A stretch of 64,000 bases of DNA from Pseudomonas sp. Teo4 (GTDB taxonomy: Bacteria > Pseudomonadota > Gammaproteobacteria > Pseudomonadales > Pseudomonadaceae). Shown here piece after piece: positions 17,697-25,722 of the stretch. The notes beneath the pieces are model-generated. The model saw only the letters and a program-made list of their open reading frames with translations. It was not told the DNA's origin and did not search any database. Where the stretch lies: NCBI RefSeq assembly GCF_034387475.1, contig NZ_JAXCIL010000001.1, positions 2,418,001-2,482,000 on the forward strand, given 5' to 3'. How positions within the stretch are numbered: the stretch's first letter is position 1; each line of letters opens with the position of its first letter. Both the position numbers and the translations under genes were made by a program.

Positions 17697-18845
17697 ATGA
17701 GCATTTCTGCCTTCAAGATTGCCAGCAAACTTCTCACCGGGCCGGCGGCCATCGAGCAACTGGCCGCCGAACTTCGCCGCCTTCAGGTGCGCAACCCGCT
17801 GATCGTCACCGATGCCGTACTGGTTGCTTCAGGCACCGTGGCGCTGGCAGTGGAGCGACTCGACGGGCTGGCGCACGGTATCTACGACAAAGTCCAGCCA
17901 GAACCCGAAATCGCCATCGTCGAAGACTGCACCCGCGCCTTCCGCGAAGGCGGCCATGACGGCCTGATCGGCCTGGGTGGCGGCAGCGCCATCGACATCG
18001 CCAAAGGTGTGGCCGCCTTCGCCGGCCACGATGGCCCGCTGGCAGAACTGTTCGGTGTCGACCTGGTACCGCGCAAAGGGCCAGCCCTGGTGGTCATCCC
18101 CACCACCGCCGGCACCGGTTCGGAAGTCACCAACGTGGCGATTTTCTCCGACAAGCAAGCGCAACTTAAAAAGGGCATCGTCAGCGACTACCTGCTGCCA
18201 GATGTAGCCCTGGTCAGCCCACTGATGACCCGCACCTGCCCGCGTTCCGTGACCGCTGCCAGCGGTGTCGATGCGCTCGTGCATGCAATCGAGGCCTATC
18301 TGTCGGTGAACCGTTCGCCGATCACCGACGCCATCGCCCTGGGCGCGATCAAGCTGATCGCCCGCGCCCTGCCCAAGGCCTATGCCAACCCCGACGACCT
18401 GCAGGCCCGCGAAGACATGGCCACCGCCAGCCTGATGGGCGGGATGGCTTTCGGCAACGCCGGTGTCGGCGCCGTACATGCGCTGGCCTACCCGCTGGGT
18501 GGGCGCTTCAACATCGCCCACGGGGTGAGCAACGCCCTGCTGCTGCCCCATGTGATGCAGTGGAACAAGATGGCCTGCGTCGAACGCATGCGGGATATCG
18601 CCGAGGCCATGGGCGTGCGCGTTGCCCACCTGAGCGACAAGGACGCCGCCGATGCCGCGGTCCGGGCCATGGCTGAACTGTGCGAGGCCGTGGACATTCC
18701 CAAAGGCCTGCGCAGCTTCGATGTCCCGGAAGACGCCATCTGCACGATGGCCGAGGAAGCCAGCAAGATCGAGCGCCTGATGCGCAACAACCCACGCAAG
18801 CTCAGCGCCCGCGACATCGAACAGATCTACCGCGCAGCACTGTGA
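17697..18845 (+). CDS. Iron-containing alcohol dehydrogenase under a sigma-54 promoter
   Basis: A 382-residue group III alcohol dehydrogenase with GLGGGSAIDIAKGVAAF and PTTAGTGSEVT. Metal ligands are in ASGVDALVHAIEAYLS (Asp, His) and GAVHALAYPLGGRFNIAHGVSNALL (two His). AAAGGATGAGCCG precedes the ATG. It is the third iron-type dehydrogenase in 10 kb but is transcribed separately, from the sigma-54 promoter, and is followed after 48 bases by a permease gene. This suggests an inducible route for a specific alcohol. Substrate not determined. Confidence 0.9.
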   Translation: MSISAFKIASKLLTGPAAIEQLAAELRRLQVRNPLIVTDAVLVASGTVALAVERLDGLAHGIYDKVQPEPEIAIVEDCTRAFREGGHDGLIGLGGGSAIDIAKGVAAFAGHDGPLAELFGVDLVPRKGPALVVIPTTAGTGSEVTNVAIFSDKQAQLKKGIVSDYLLPDVALVSPLMTRTCPRSVTAASGVDALVHAIEAYLSVNRSPITDAIALGAIKLIARALPKAYANPDDLQAREDMATASLMGGMAFGNAGVGAVHALAYPLGGRFNIAHGVSNALLLPHVMQWNKMACVERMRDIAEAMGVRVAHLSDKDAADAAVRAMAELCEAVDIPKGLRSFDVPEDAICTMAEEASKIERLMRNNPRKLSARDIEQIYRAAL

Positions 18846-18893
18846 CCCAGCCTGCTTACCACGACCTACAAGACCAACAAGACAGGTACTCCC

Positions 18894-20330
18894 ATGTCCA
18901 CAAACCACGATGCGCGGCAGGAAAGCCCGTACATACCGCTCGGCCCGTTCAAGGTCCGCCTGCCCTTCATCCACTACCGTTTCGAACTGCCCGATTACCT
19001 GCAAGGCCTGCTGATGTGCGCAGTGGACCTGGCCGCCATTCCACTGATGACCGAACTGTTGGGCATGCCCTTCGAAGTGGCGCTGGCCGTGGTGATGCTC
19101 AACGGCCTGCTGTACCTCACCCATCACCTGCTCGGCGACCCCACGGTGCCCGGCTGGATCACCCCGGCGGTGCCGCTGCTGATGGCCTACTGCGCTACCT
19201 TCCCGGAGGGCCCGGAGCGGGTGCATGCGCTAATTGCCTTCCAGCTGATGCTCGGGGTGTTCTCCATCGCGCTCGGGGCCACTGGCATGGCGAAGAAGGT
19301 ATTCACCTACGTGCCCTCGGCGATCAAGTCGGGAATCATCGTCGGTGCCGGCCTTAGCGCGGTGATCTCGGTGTTCCAGGTAGGCGGTAAGTTCGACGTG
19401 CTGCCCTGGACCATTTCCATCACCATCGGCCTTGCGTTCTACCTGATCTTTTCCCAGCACTTCGCCCGGCTCAAGCAAAGCAACGCGTTCTGGTGGAACT
19501 TCGCCAAACTGGGGATCCTGCCGATCGTCCTGCTGGCGGTGGTGGTCGCCCCGCTGTTCAACGAAGCGCCATGGCCAACCATCCAATGGGGCATCAGCAA
19601 GCCGGACTTCGTCGGCCTGTGGAACAACTACACCGTGTTCGGCCTGGGGATGCCACCGCTATCGATGTTCATCTCGGCGATTCCGACCGTGCTGGCGGTG
19701 TACATCATCGTCTTCGGCGACGTGCTCAGCGCCAAGGTGCTGCTGGATGAGGCCGAGCAGATCCGTACCGACGAGCGCGTGGATTACAACCCCGACCGCG
19801 CGCACCTGATCTTCGGCGGACGCAACGCCTTCATGAGCATCTTCGGCCCGGACGTGGCCATGTGCGGGCCGAAGTGGGCGGCGATGCTGGTGGTCGTCAT
19901 CGAACGCTTCAAGGGCGGGCCACGGGCGATGAAGTCGATCATCGGTGGTGTTGGTTCGTTCCGCTGGGGTACCAACACGGGGCTGCTGTTGCTGCCCGTG
20001 GTCACCCTGGTGCAGCCGATTCTCGGAGTGGCGCTGGCGCTTACCTTGCTGATCCAGGGTTATGTGAGCGTGCGTCTGGGTGTGCTCGAAGCGCGCAGCC
20101 AGCGTGACCTGGGTATCGCCGGCATCATCGGCGCGGTGCTGGCGATCAAGGGCGCCAGCTGGGCATTCGCCATCGGCGTGGTGCTGTGCCTGCTGATCTA
20201 CGGCAAGAACTTCTTCCGTGGCGAGAACGACGGGACCTTCGCCAATGCCGTCGATCATCCGGTGCCTGAGCCATCGCCTGAGCCTGCCGAGGCAAAGCCG
20301 CTGGCTGGTAATGTCGCGGCCAGAACCTGA
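18894..20330 (+). CDS. SLC23-like (xanthine/uracil permease-type) membrane transporter
   Basis: A 478-residue protein with about 12 hydrophobic segments. Features include GDPTVPGWITPAVPLLMAY, KSGIIVGAGLSAVISVFQVG and a polar central stretch VLLDEAEQIRTDERVDYNPD. The general layout is that of the nucleobase-cation symporter-2 (SLC23) superfamily, but the substrate motifs of real purine permeases are not evident. A Pro/Glu-rich soluble tail closes it. It shares the operon with the iron alcohol dehydrogenase, so it more likely imports an alcohol or organic acid than a nucleobase (inference). Confidence 0.7.
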   Translation: MSTNHDARQESPYIPLGPFKVRLPFIHYRFELPDYLQGLLMCAVDLAAIPLMTELLGMPFEVALAVVMLNGLLYLTHHLLGDPTVPGWITPAVPLLMAYCATFPEGPERVHALIAFQLMLGVFSIALGATGMAKKVFTYVPSAIKSGIIVGAGLSAVISVFQVGGKFDVLPWTISITIGLAFYLIFSQHFARLKQSNAFWWNFAKLGILPIVLLAVVVAPLFNEAPWPTIQWGISKPDFVGLWNNYTVFGLGMPPLSMFISAIPTVLAVYIIVFGDVLSAKVLLDEAEQIRTDERVDYNPDRAHLIFGGRNAFMSIFGPDVAMCGPKWAAMLVVVIERFKGGPRAMKSIIGGVGSFRWGTNTGLLLLPVVTLVQPILGVALALTLLIQGYVSVRLGVLEARSQRDLGIAGIIGAVLAIKGASWAFAIGVVLCLLIYGKNFFRGENDGTFANAVDHPVPEPSPEPAEAKPLAGNVAART

Positions 20331-20348
20331 TTCGAAGGTGGCTGTTCT

Positions 20349-20480
20349 GGCCCTATCGCGCTGCCTGTACCGGCCTCATCGCCGGCAAGCCAGCTCCCAC
20401 AGGTACTGCAGTGATCTGAAGATCTGCGCGGTCCATGTGGGAGCCGGCTTGTCGTGGCGACGAACCGCGGCGATAGGGCC
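20349..20480. repeat. REP-type palindromic element (P. putida REP pair)
   Basis: The outer arms GGCCCTATCGC (20349-20359) and GCGATAGGGCC (20470-20480) are perfect inverted repeats. Inside, GCCGGCAAGCCAGCTCCCAC faces GTGGGAGCCGGCTTGTCG, the core of the abundant P. putida REP sequence. It lies between convergent genes, the usual REP location. Confidence 0.85.
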
Positions 20481-20498
20481 AGTAATACCAACCCACCC

Positions 20499-22019
20499 TC
20501 ACAGTTCACGGCGATCCCTGAACATGATGTACAAGGGCGCCAGGCCAGACTCTGGCGCAAACACCACGATGTAGTCGTCAAACTGCACCTGTGCCAAGGT
20601 CGGGAAGCGCTCTATCTTCGGCACCTTCGGCATGCTCAGGAACCCTATGCTCGAGGGCCGCGAGAGATCCTTCCGTGCGTAGGGCACGCCACCTTTCTGC
20701 CACACCACCGTCACCGGCGCCCTGCCCTCGCTGGTGAACAAAAACGCTTGCCGCGCGTTGTCCCAGCGTGCCGCCCGCACCCGCACAGGCGAAGGGACGA
20801 TGGCCCCCTGAGTCGAAGTCATGACGACGTGCAAGTAGCGCGTAAATGGCTTGACGCCCGTTACACTGCCTGCGCCAGCACCCCGGACCTGAGAACACAG
20901 ACGCACCGGCAGGCTTACTTCGGCGCGCGCTTTTGCCAAGGCTGCCCAGTCCATAGGCTCGCTGTCGAACATTTCATACAGCGGCACCGTTACGGCAAAC
21001 CGTGGATCATCGCTTGGGGTGCTCAGCACGAACTCAGCGACATCGGCATAGGTGCCTGGGTGGTCGCCTTGCAACGAGGTTGCCTGCCACGCCAACTCCG
21101 CCGTGGCGGAACGGAAGGTCTGGATCAAATGATGCTGTTGCTCGGCAACCTCACGGCTCAGGCCCTGGGCCGTCAGCAAAGCCGGATGCAGACTCGCCGT
21201 ATGGGCCGAAGCCATCAACGTCAGCGGACCATGGCCTGGGCCGGCGGCGGTGGCCTTGGCCAACTGGGCAACACGCGCTTCCAGGCCTTCGATCAGCTTC
21301 ACGCCTCGCCCGTACAATGCGGGGTGGCGCGCCTGCGCTGCAGCCAGGGCAGCAGCATGTCGCTGGCTGCCTGCAGTGATTTCCCGCAGCACAATGGCCT
21401 GGGTCGCGGCGTTCAGAAATGGGCTGGTGGCATCGCGCTTGGCGGCATCCAATGACAACTTGACCGACATCTGCAAGCGCTTGAGCTGATCGACTGCACG
21501 CTTGGCCTGGTGCTGAGCCAATTCCAGAGCACGCAACGCAGCAAGGCTGGCGGCCAATTGCTGTGCTGGCGTGCCGCTGGCGGCGGGGTTGCGGGCCAAT
21601 TGCTGCTCCAGCGCAGCGAGTTTTTGCTTGGTTTCTTGCTCTGACACCTGGATGTCGGCGACCAGTTTGCGCACTTTCTCGAGGTTGCGCGTGGAAGACT
21701 GGCTAGCCCGCTGCGCAGGGGTGAGGGTTTGCCTGGCTGGTGGCGGTTGCAGGGTCTGGCCTTTGAAGGCCGCACGGCCTTGTTTCTGGTGCCAGGATTT
21801 TATCGTGGCGACTATGTATTCCGGGGAGTTGGTGCTGCCGTTTTCATCGGCGTGTGAGTAGAACAGAAGATCACTGCCGGCAGGGTGGCCGGCTATCTTA
21901 TCGAAATGGGCGATGAGCTGACTGTGTTCATTTTTATCAGACTCTACATCCCAGATTTTCTGTACAAAAGCCAAGAAAGATCGTTCATCATAATCAAACA
22001 GTTTATTTTCAAGCTTCAT
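20499..22019 (-). CDS. Colicin-DNase-type immunity domain fused to an S-type pyocin translocation domain, without toxin domain
   Basis: 506 residues. Residues 1-~88 match the Im2/Im7/Im9 immunity family: the hallmark helix III region reads HPAGSDLLFYS, followed by NSPEYIVATIKSWHQKQG and FKG. Residues ~90-300 are Ala/Gln-rich and probably coiled coil. Residues ~310-506 look like an S-type pyocin translocation domain, similar in layout to the middle of the upstream toxin. The chain stops after that domain, so no killing domain is present, and no TolB- or receptor-type N-terminus. Its start overlaps the preceding immunity gene by 11 bases. It may be an orphan immunity module against an HNH DNase bacteriocin, or the relic of a deletion joining two cassettes. 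Confidence 0.75.
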   Translation of the reverse strand: MKLENKLFDYDERSFLAFVQKIWDVESDKNEHSQLIAHFDKIAGHPAGSDLLFYSHADENGSTNSPEYIVATIKSWHQKQGRAAFKGQTLQPPPARQTLTPAQRASQSSTRNLEKVRKLVADIQVSEQETKQKLAALEQQLARNPAASGTPAQQLAASLAALRALELAQHQAKRAVDQLKRLQMSVKLSLDAAKRDATSPFLNAATQAIVLREITAGSQRHAAALAAAQARHPALYGRGVKLIEGLEARVAQLAKATAAGPGHGPLTLMASAHTASLHPALLTAQGLSREVAEQQHHLIQTFRSATAELAWQATSLQGDHPGTYADVAEFVLSTPSDDPRFAVTVPLYEMFDSEPMDWAALAKARAEVSLPVRLCSQVRGAGAGSVTGVKPFTRYLHVVMTSTQGAIVPSPVRVRAARWDNARQAFLFTSEGRAPVTVVWQKGGVPYARKDLSRPSSIGFLSMPKVPKIERFPTLAQVQFDDYIVVFAPESGLAPLYIMFRDRREL

Positions 22020-22482
22020 CGTCCCTAGCCCTCAAAACAACACCGGAAACACTTAACTCCGAAGTGTATTGAAATACGAGTTCGAGATTATCAAACCCTT
22101 GCGAGGTAAGTTCATATAGATCCCACCCCCCAGTTTTACCTATTGGCTGTGGCATCATCGATGGTCCCTTGGCGTTCAAGGGATTCCCCCATACCTCCCG
22201 AACCGCATTTTTTGTCAGGCAACCATAGGGTTGCGAAAGAGTTCCCTTGAACTCAGGCTGTGACTCGACCCGCTTGACGATGCTCACTATCACCGCATTC
22301 AGCACTTTGGTTTTCGCGTAAAACCTGTAACTCAACCCAGCTTCCGGCTCAAGGTAAAGCTCTGTTGCACCTGGATACAACCTTACAAGACGAAGATCAG
22401 GATCAAGCCCAAGCTCAACCAGTACAGCATGGGTCTTACCTATACTTTCCAGCCAACTTTCTACTTTCACAGCATCTCTCAT
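22009..22482 (-). CDS. Likely immunity protein for the adjacent pyocin (DUF6392-like)
   Basis: 157 residues, soluble, no signal peptide. It lies 7 bases after the toxin stop, the standard position for a bacteriocin immunity gene. The sequence (LGLDPDLRLVRLYPGATELYLEPEAGLSYRF, split here as LVRLYPGATELYLEPEAGL) recalls the DUF6392 proteins found beside Pseudomonas S-type pyocins; this assignment is from memory of the family and not certain. It should bind and neutralise the C-terminal toxin domain in the producer's cytoplasm. Confidence 0.65.
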   Translation of the reverse strand: MRDAVKVESWLESIGKTHAVLVELGLDPDLRLVRLYPGATELYLEPEAGLSYRFYAKTKVLNAVIVSIVKRVESQPEFKGTLSQPYGCLTKNAVREVWGNPLNAKGPSMMPQPIGKTGGWDLYELTSQGFDNLELVFQYTSELSVSGVVLRARDDEA

Positions 22483-22489
22483 ATATCAC

Positions 22490-25069
22490 CTATAAAATAT
22501 ACTGCTTGAGCAAACCTACAAGCTCTGCCTTTATTTCTTCGACCCTTTCAGTCGTAACACCATTCTCAATCAACCCCGGCCTCAACGCCTCAACATTGCT
22601 GGCTACGGCCGCTACCAAATCCGCAGCATCCCGAGCTTGCCTGGCCTTGGTGTTTCGCCCTCCGTATGTTTCACTATACTTCCGGTGAACTTTTGTGGGT
22701 ATCACCACAGCGGGCGCACGCTTAATTAACGCGCTAATCTCATAAGGTGAAAGATCAGTGTAGTTCTTCTCAAACCACCGCTTAAGGGCCGCCTGCGCAG
22801 GTATATGGTCAACATCCATATCATCCTTGATGCTGCGGCGCTCTAAGTCATAATAACTTCCCGTTTCTCCATTCTCCGCTGGTTCATTATTGACTAGACC
22901 CGGTGCTGGTAAATCGCCCGAGCCACCAAACCCAGGAATTATGGCCCCTGTCCCGCCAGGGTTCTCCCCAGGAAGTATTTCAGAACTTGGCAGCACCGGA
23001 TCTGCCGGCGCACCGGGCAGGATGCCGGGCAGCGGCGGTGCTTCCGGCAAACGCGTCGGCCCGAGCAACTCGGCGCCAGGTGCCGACAGCGGTGTCCATG
23101 TGCGCGGAGGCTGGCCCTGCACGATCGACGCATCGAATTCCAAGGCCACGCTGCTGGCGAACCAGGGTTTGAACGGCTGAACGACCGTCAAGACGCCCTG
23201 GGTGTTCGCAGGCTTGTGGATACGCAGTTGATCGAGGTTGTACAGCCCAGAACCGACACCGGCTGGTGCTGCATGGCGCAATTCGAACTCGCGTCGTGCT
23301 CCGCGCCAGCTCGCCTTGGGGGCGATGGGTGGGAAACCGCTGAGGATGCGTCGCTGATTCAGCTCGTCGAACTGCCCGAGCAGCCCCAGATCTGCCCCCA
23401 CTGCCCGCCATACCGCACTTTCGAAGGCGGGCAAGCCCGTGAACACGCGGCCACGTAACTGGTTGCCGACCTGAGCGGGCACTGCCACACCCGTTGCGGC
23501 AGCGCTGGCGGACCACCACTTGGAATCGGCTACCTGGCCTTTGCCGCTGACGATGCCAGTACCCGCCGGCGGTACCGTGAACGAGAAGTACTGGGGTGGC
23601 TGGCCGGGGATACAGACAATGCAGTCATCGAAGCGCAGGTCGACACCGGCGCCAATGGCGGTCGCTTCCGGCACCAGCGCCAGCATCCTGCCGCCCGCCG
23701 GAGCCTCCCCCGGCACAGCGGCGCTGCCCAGCACGATGGATTTACCGGTGGGGGTTTCGGCTGCGACCCGGTAGGTCTCGGTGACCGGGTCGAAAATGCC
23801 ATTCCTGACCCGGACTTCGGGTTTGACCTCTTCCCCGGTGCTGGTTACCGCGATCGCACTGCCGCCCGGCAGGTGCTCGATCTTGATGCGATGGCTGAGA
23901 CGGGCCGAACCACCTGCGTTCGCGATTGCCTGCAAATTCTGGCCCGGCGCCACGCCCAGCAGATCGGCACGAACGCCCAGGCCTTCGAGGTGTCGCCTGC
24001 GCTGTGCGTCAGTCAACTCGCCATTGCCGAGGATGGGCGAGTACAGCATCGCATTGACAGTGATGCCACCTCGCCGCAGCGCAAGCAACCTGGCCCTCAA
24101 CGACGCATTGAAAGCATCGGTAATGGCTTGCCCTATGACAGCCGCCAGGTCCACAGCAACCTGCGCACCCGCCTGGCTGAGCAGAACCCCACCCGCCGGC
24201 GCGGCCGCCACCGGTGCTGCAAGCGTGGCGGTCTCCTTCAGCCGTTGCAGACGCCGATCTTCGTCCGCCTGCTGCTTGAAGCGAACCCGCGCCTCCCGTT
24301 GCTCGGCGTACTGACGCTCACGCGCCCACCTGGCCTCTGTGGCGCGCCATTGCGCCCCCTGTTGCACATGCTCGGCAGCCAGTGCGGCAGCGCGCTGGGT
24401 CAACTGCTCGATTGCCGTGCCCAGCAGCCGCGCATCCTGGGCCGCCACGTAGGCCGCTTCCCAATCGCGATGCAGTTGCTGCATCTGTTCAGTGGAGGTG
24501 AGACTCGCCAGGCGCTTGGCGTAGGCATCCGCCGCCATGCCAACGTCGGCGAAGGCATTGGCCAGGGCCTGACGCTGCGCCCGTTCGAGCTGCTTCGCGG
24601 CAATCAGGCCGAGGGTTTCGTTACGCGCCTTGGTGATCTGGTAGAGCTGCCAGCGCTCGCTGCCGTCGTAATTCGGAACTTTGCGCGCGGCATTGATTTC
24701 GTTCTGAAGTGCCTGCGCCAAGCCTTTGGCCTGGCCGGTGAAGTGCGCGTCAAGCTGCGTGCGCCGACCCTCACGGGCCTGACTGTAGGCATCGACACGC
24801 TGCCGATGCGCCTGCGCCATCGCTTCGGCACGCGCCGCTGCAGCGGCGGCCTGACGTGCCTGCTCTGCAGCCTTTGCCTGCGCCAGAGCGGCGGCTCGCG
24901 CCCTGGCACGCTTCTTCCGGCGGCGTTGGCTGGAACTTCCGAAGCCTCCGCCAAAGCCGCCACCGCCGCCAATACTGAAAAATCCTCCTCCGCCACCGCT
25001 TGAACCGGAAGAGCCTGGAGTGATGACAACATCACCTGTGGAATTATCGCCAAGTATATTTTTAGCCAT
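22490..25069 (-). CDS. S-type pyocin bacteriocin with putative HNH-like nuclease toxin domain
   Basis: 859 residues. N-terminus: Gly/Ser-rich and flexible (about residues 10-47), like nuclease colicins, then a basic stretch. Residues ~50-290 are Ala/Arg/Gln-rich and probably a long coiled coil for receptor contact. Residues ~330-700 form an S-type pyocin translocation domain (VRNGIFDPVTETYRVAAETP). A Pro-rich linker precedes the toxin at ~735-859, which carries DMDVDHIPAQAALKRWF and PTKVHRKYSETYGGRN. The spaced D-x-D-H and H-R-x-x-S-x-T-Y-G resemble beta-beta-alpha-metal nuclease toxins, so DNA or RNA cutting is inferred. Start ATG is preceded by AAGGAG inside an unusual hairpin loop. Confidence 0.8.
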   Translation of the reverse strand: MAKNILGDNSTGDVVITPGSSGSSGGGGGFFSIGGGGGFGGGFGSSSQRRRKKRARARAAALAQAKAAEQARQAAAAAARAEAMAQAHRQRVDAYSQAREGRRTQLDAHFTGQAKGLAQALQNEINAARKVPNYDGSERWQLYQITKARNETLGLIAAKQLERAQRQALANAFADVGMAADAYAKRLASLTSTEQMQQLHRDWEAAYVAAQDARLLGTAIEQLTQRAAALAAEHVQQGAQWRATEARWARERQYAEQREARVRFKQQADEDRRLQRLKETATLAAPVAAAPAGGVLLSQAGAQVAVDLAAVIGQAITDAFNASLRARLLALRRGGITVNAMLYSPILGNGELTDAQRRRHLEGLGVRADLLGVAPGQNLQAIANAGGSARLSHRIKIEHLPGGSAIAVTSTGEEVKPEVRVRNGIFDPVTETYRVAAETPTGKSIVLGSAAVPGEAPAGGRMLALVPEATAIGAGVDLRFDDCIVCIPGQPPQYFSFTVPPAGTGIVSGKGQVADSKWWSASAAATGVAVPAQVGNQLRGRVFTGLPAFESAVWRAVGADLGLLGQFDELNQRRILSGFPPIAPKASWRGARREFELRHAAPAGVGSGLYNLDQLRIHKPANTQGVLTVVQPFKPWFASSVALEFDASIVQGQPPRTWTPLSAPGAELLGPTRLPEAPPLPGILPGAPADPVLPSSEILPGENPGGTGAIIPGFGGSGDLPAPGLVNNEPAENGETGSYYDLERRSIKDDMDVDHIPAQAALKRWFEKNYTDLSPYEISALIKRAPAVVIPTKVHRKYSETYGGRNTKARQARDAADLVAAVASNVEALRPGLIENGVTTERVEEIKAELVGLLKQYIL

Positions 25070-25093
25070 ACAGATTCTCCTTTCTGTATGGCT
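25064..25093 (-). promoter_or_regulatory. Hairpin with ribosome-binding site in the loop and start codon in the stem of the pyocin mRNA
   Basis: AGCCATACAG and CTGTATGGCT are perfect 10-bp arms around a 10-base loop. In the mRNA the loop holds AAAGGAGAAU (the Shine-Dalgarno sequence) and the 3' arm contains the AUG of the toxin. Folding would trap the start codon. It is not a LexA box, because the CTGT/ACAG halves are in the opposite order. Confidence 0.6.
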
Positions 25094-25326
25094 CAGGCTG
25101 ACGTGCAGGCAGCAACTAACTGCGCTATATATTTATTTGAGCGAGCGCCTGTTTTTTCAATATGTTTCAAATAGACAAAGAGAAATAATTCCAGGTAAGT
25201 AAGTTCAGCGCGGCACGCCAATTAGTTGATTTAACCCAACACGGGCGAGCAGATATTTTTATTTGGATAGTTTGGAGCGCATTAGGGCGGCAAGGTGCTC
25301 GCCATGGCATCTTCAGCGCTTACCAG
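25094..25326. other. Promoter region of the pyocin operon
   Basis: AT-rich sequence upstream of the toxin. One ATTGGCGTGC on the coding strand near 25220 resembles a single P-box unit (PrtN activator site), but the usual tandem copies are not seen. No clear LexA box was found. Confidence 0.3.
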
Positions 25327-25547
25327 ATCGAGCGCCGCCCGCGCGGCGCATCGCGAGCAAGGCTCGCTCCTACGTTTGTTTCGGGCCAATTATGTCTGTG
25401 GCAGATGCGCGCGACCGCCTTGTTTGTACGACTTGATATCCCGCCATGCACAAAAGCGTTCGCGCGCAAATTTCACAGGAAAAACTGGCCCGAAACAAAC
25501 GTAGGAGCGAGCCTTGCTCGCGATGCGCCGCGCGGGCGGCGCTCGAT
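25327..25547. repeat. Perfect 62-bp inverted repeat with 97-bp spacer
   Basis: Bases 25327-25388 are the exact reverse complement of 25486-25547. The arms contain GAGCAAGGCTCGCTCCTACG, a palindromic core common in Pseudomonas REP/BIME elements, and a GC-rich GCCGCCCGCGCGGCG segment. Perfect identity of both arms suggests recent insertion or ongoing gene conversion. It could be a REP doublet or a small non-autonomous element of REP-transposase (RAYT) type. It sits between the pyocin operon and the cytochrome chimera. Confidence 0.85.
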
Positions 25548-25675
25548 ATACGCCACCCCTCAATAACCAAGACAGGCACCCATCAGCCCTCCCCCAATCT
25601 TCCTGCAGGTGCACCACAACTTCCGACCGATTAAACCTGCAAAAAACAACCCCATAATCTTTTCAGCCAACAAAA

Positions 25676-25700
25676 GAAAAGGCGCCTAAGCGCCTTTTCC
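25676..25700 (-). terminator. Rho-independent terminator of the cytochrome chimera
   Basis: AAAAGGCGCCTAAGCGCCTTTT: a GGCGC/GCGCC stem with A and T runs on both sides, so it can act in both directions. It lies 23 bases after the stop of the cytochrome c gene. Confidence 0.8.
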
Positions 25701-25722
25701 ATTTCATGCAACTACCCGCTGA

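Noticed and set aside
17829..19226. 465-codon open frame on the minus strand opposite the alcohol dehydrogenase and permease
   Set aside because: Shadow of two well-supported plus-strand genes; no ribosome-binding site or protein family features.
25060..25095. LexA-like box at the pyocin start (CTGT/ACAG halves)
   Set aside because: The halves are in the order ACAG...CTGT, opposite to the CTGT...ACAG of an SOS box.
25210..25235. P-box for PrtN activation of the pyocin operon
   Set aside because: Only one ATTGGCGTGC unit is seen; known P-boxes are tandem. Kept only as a remark.
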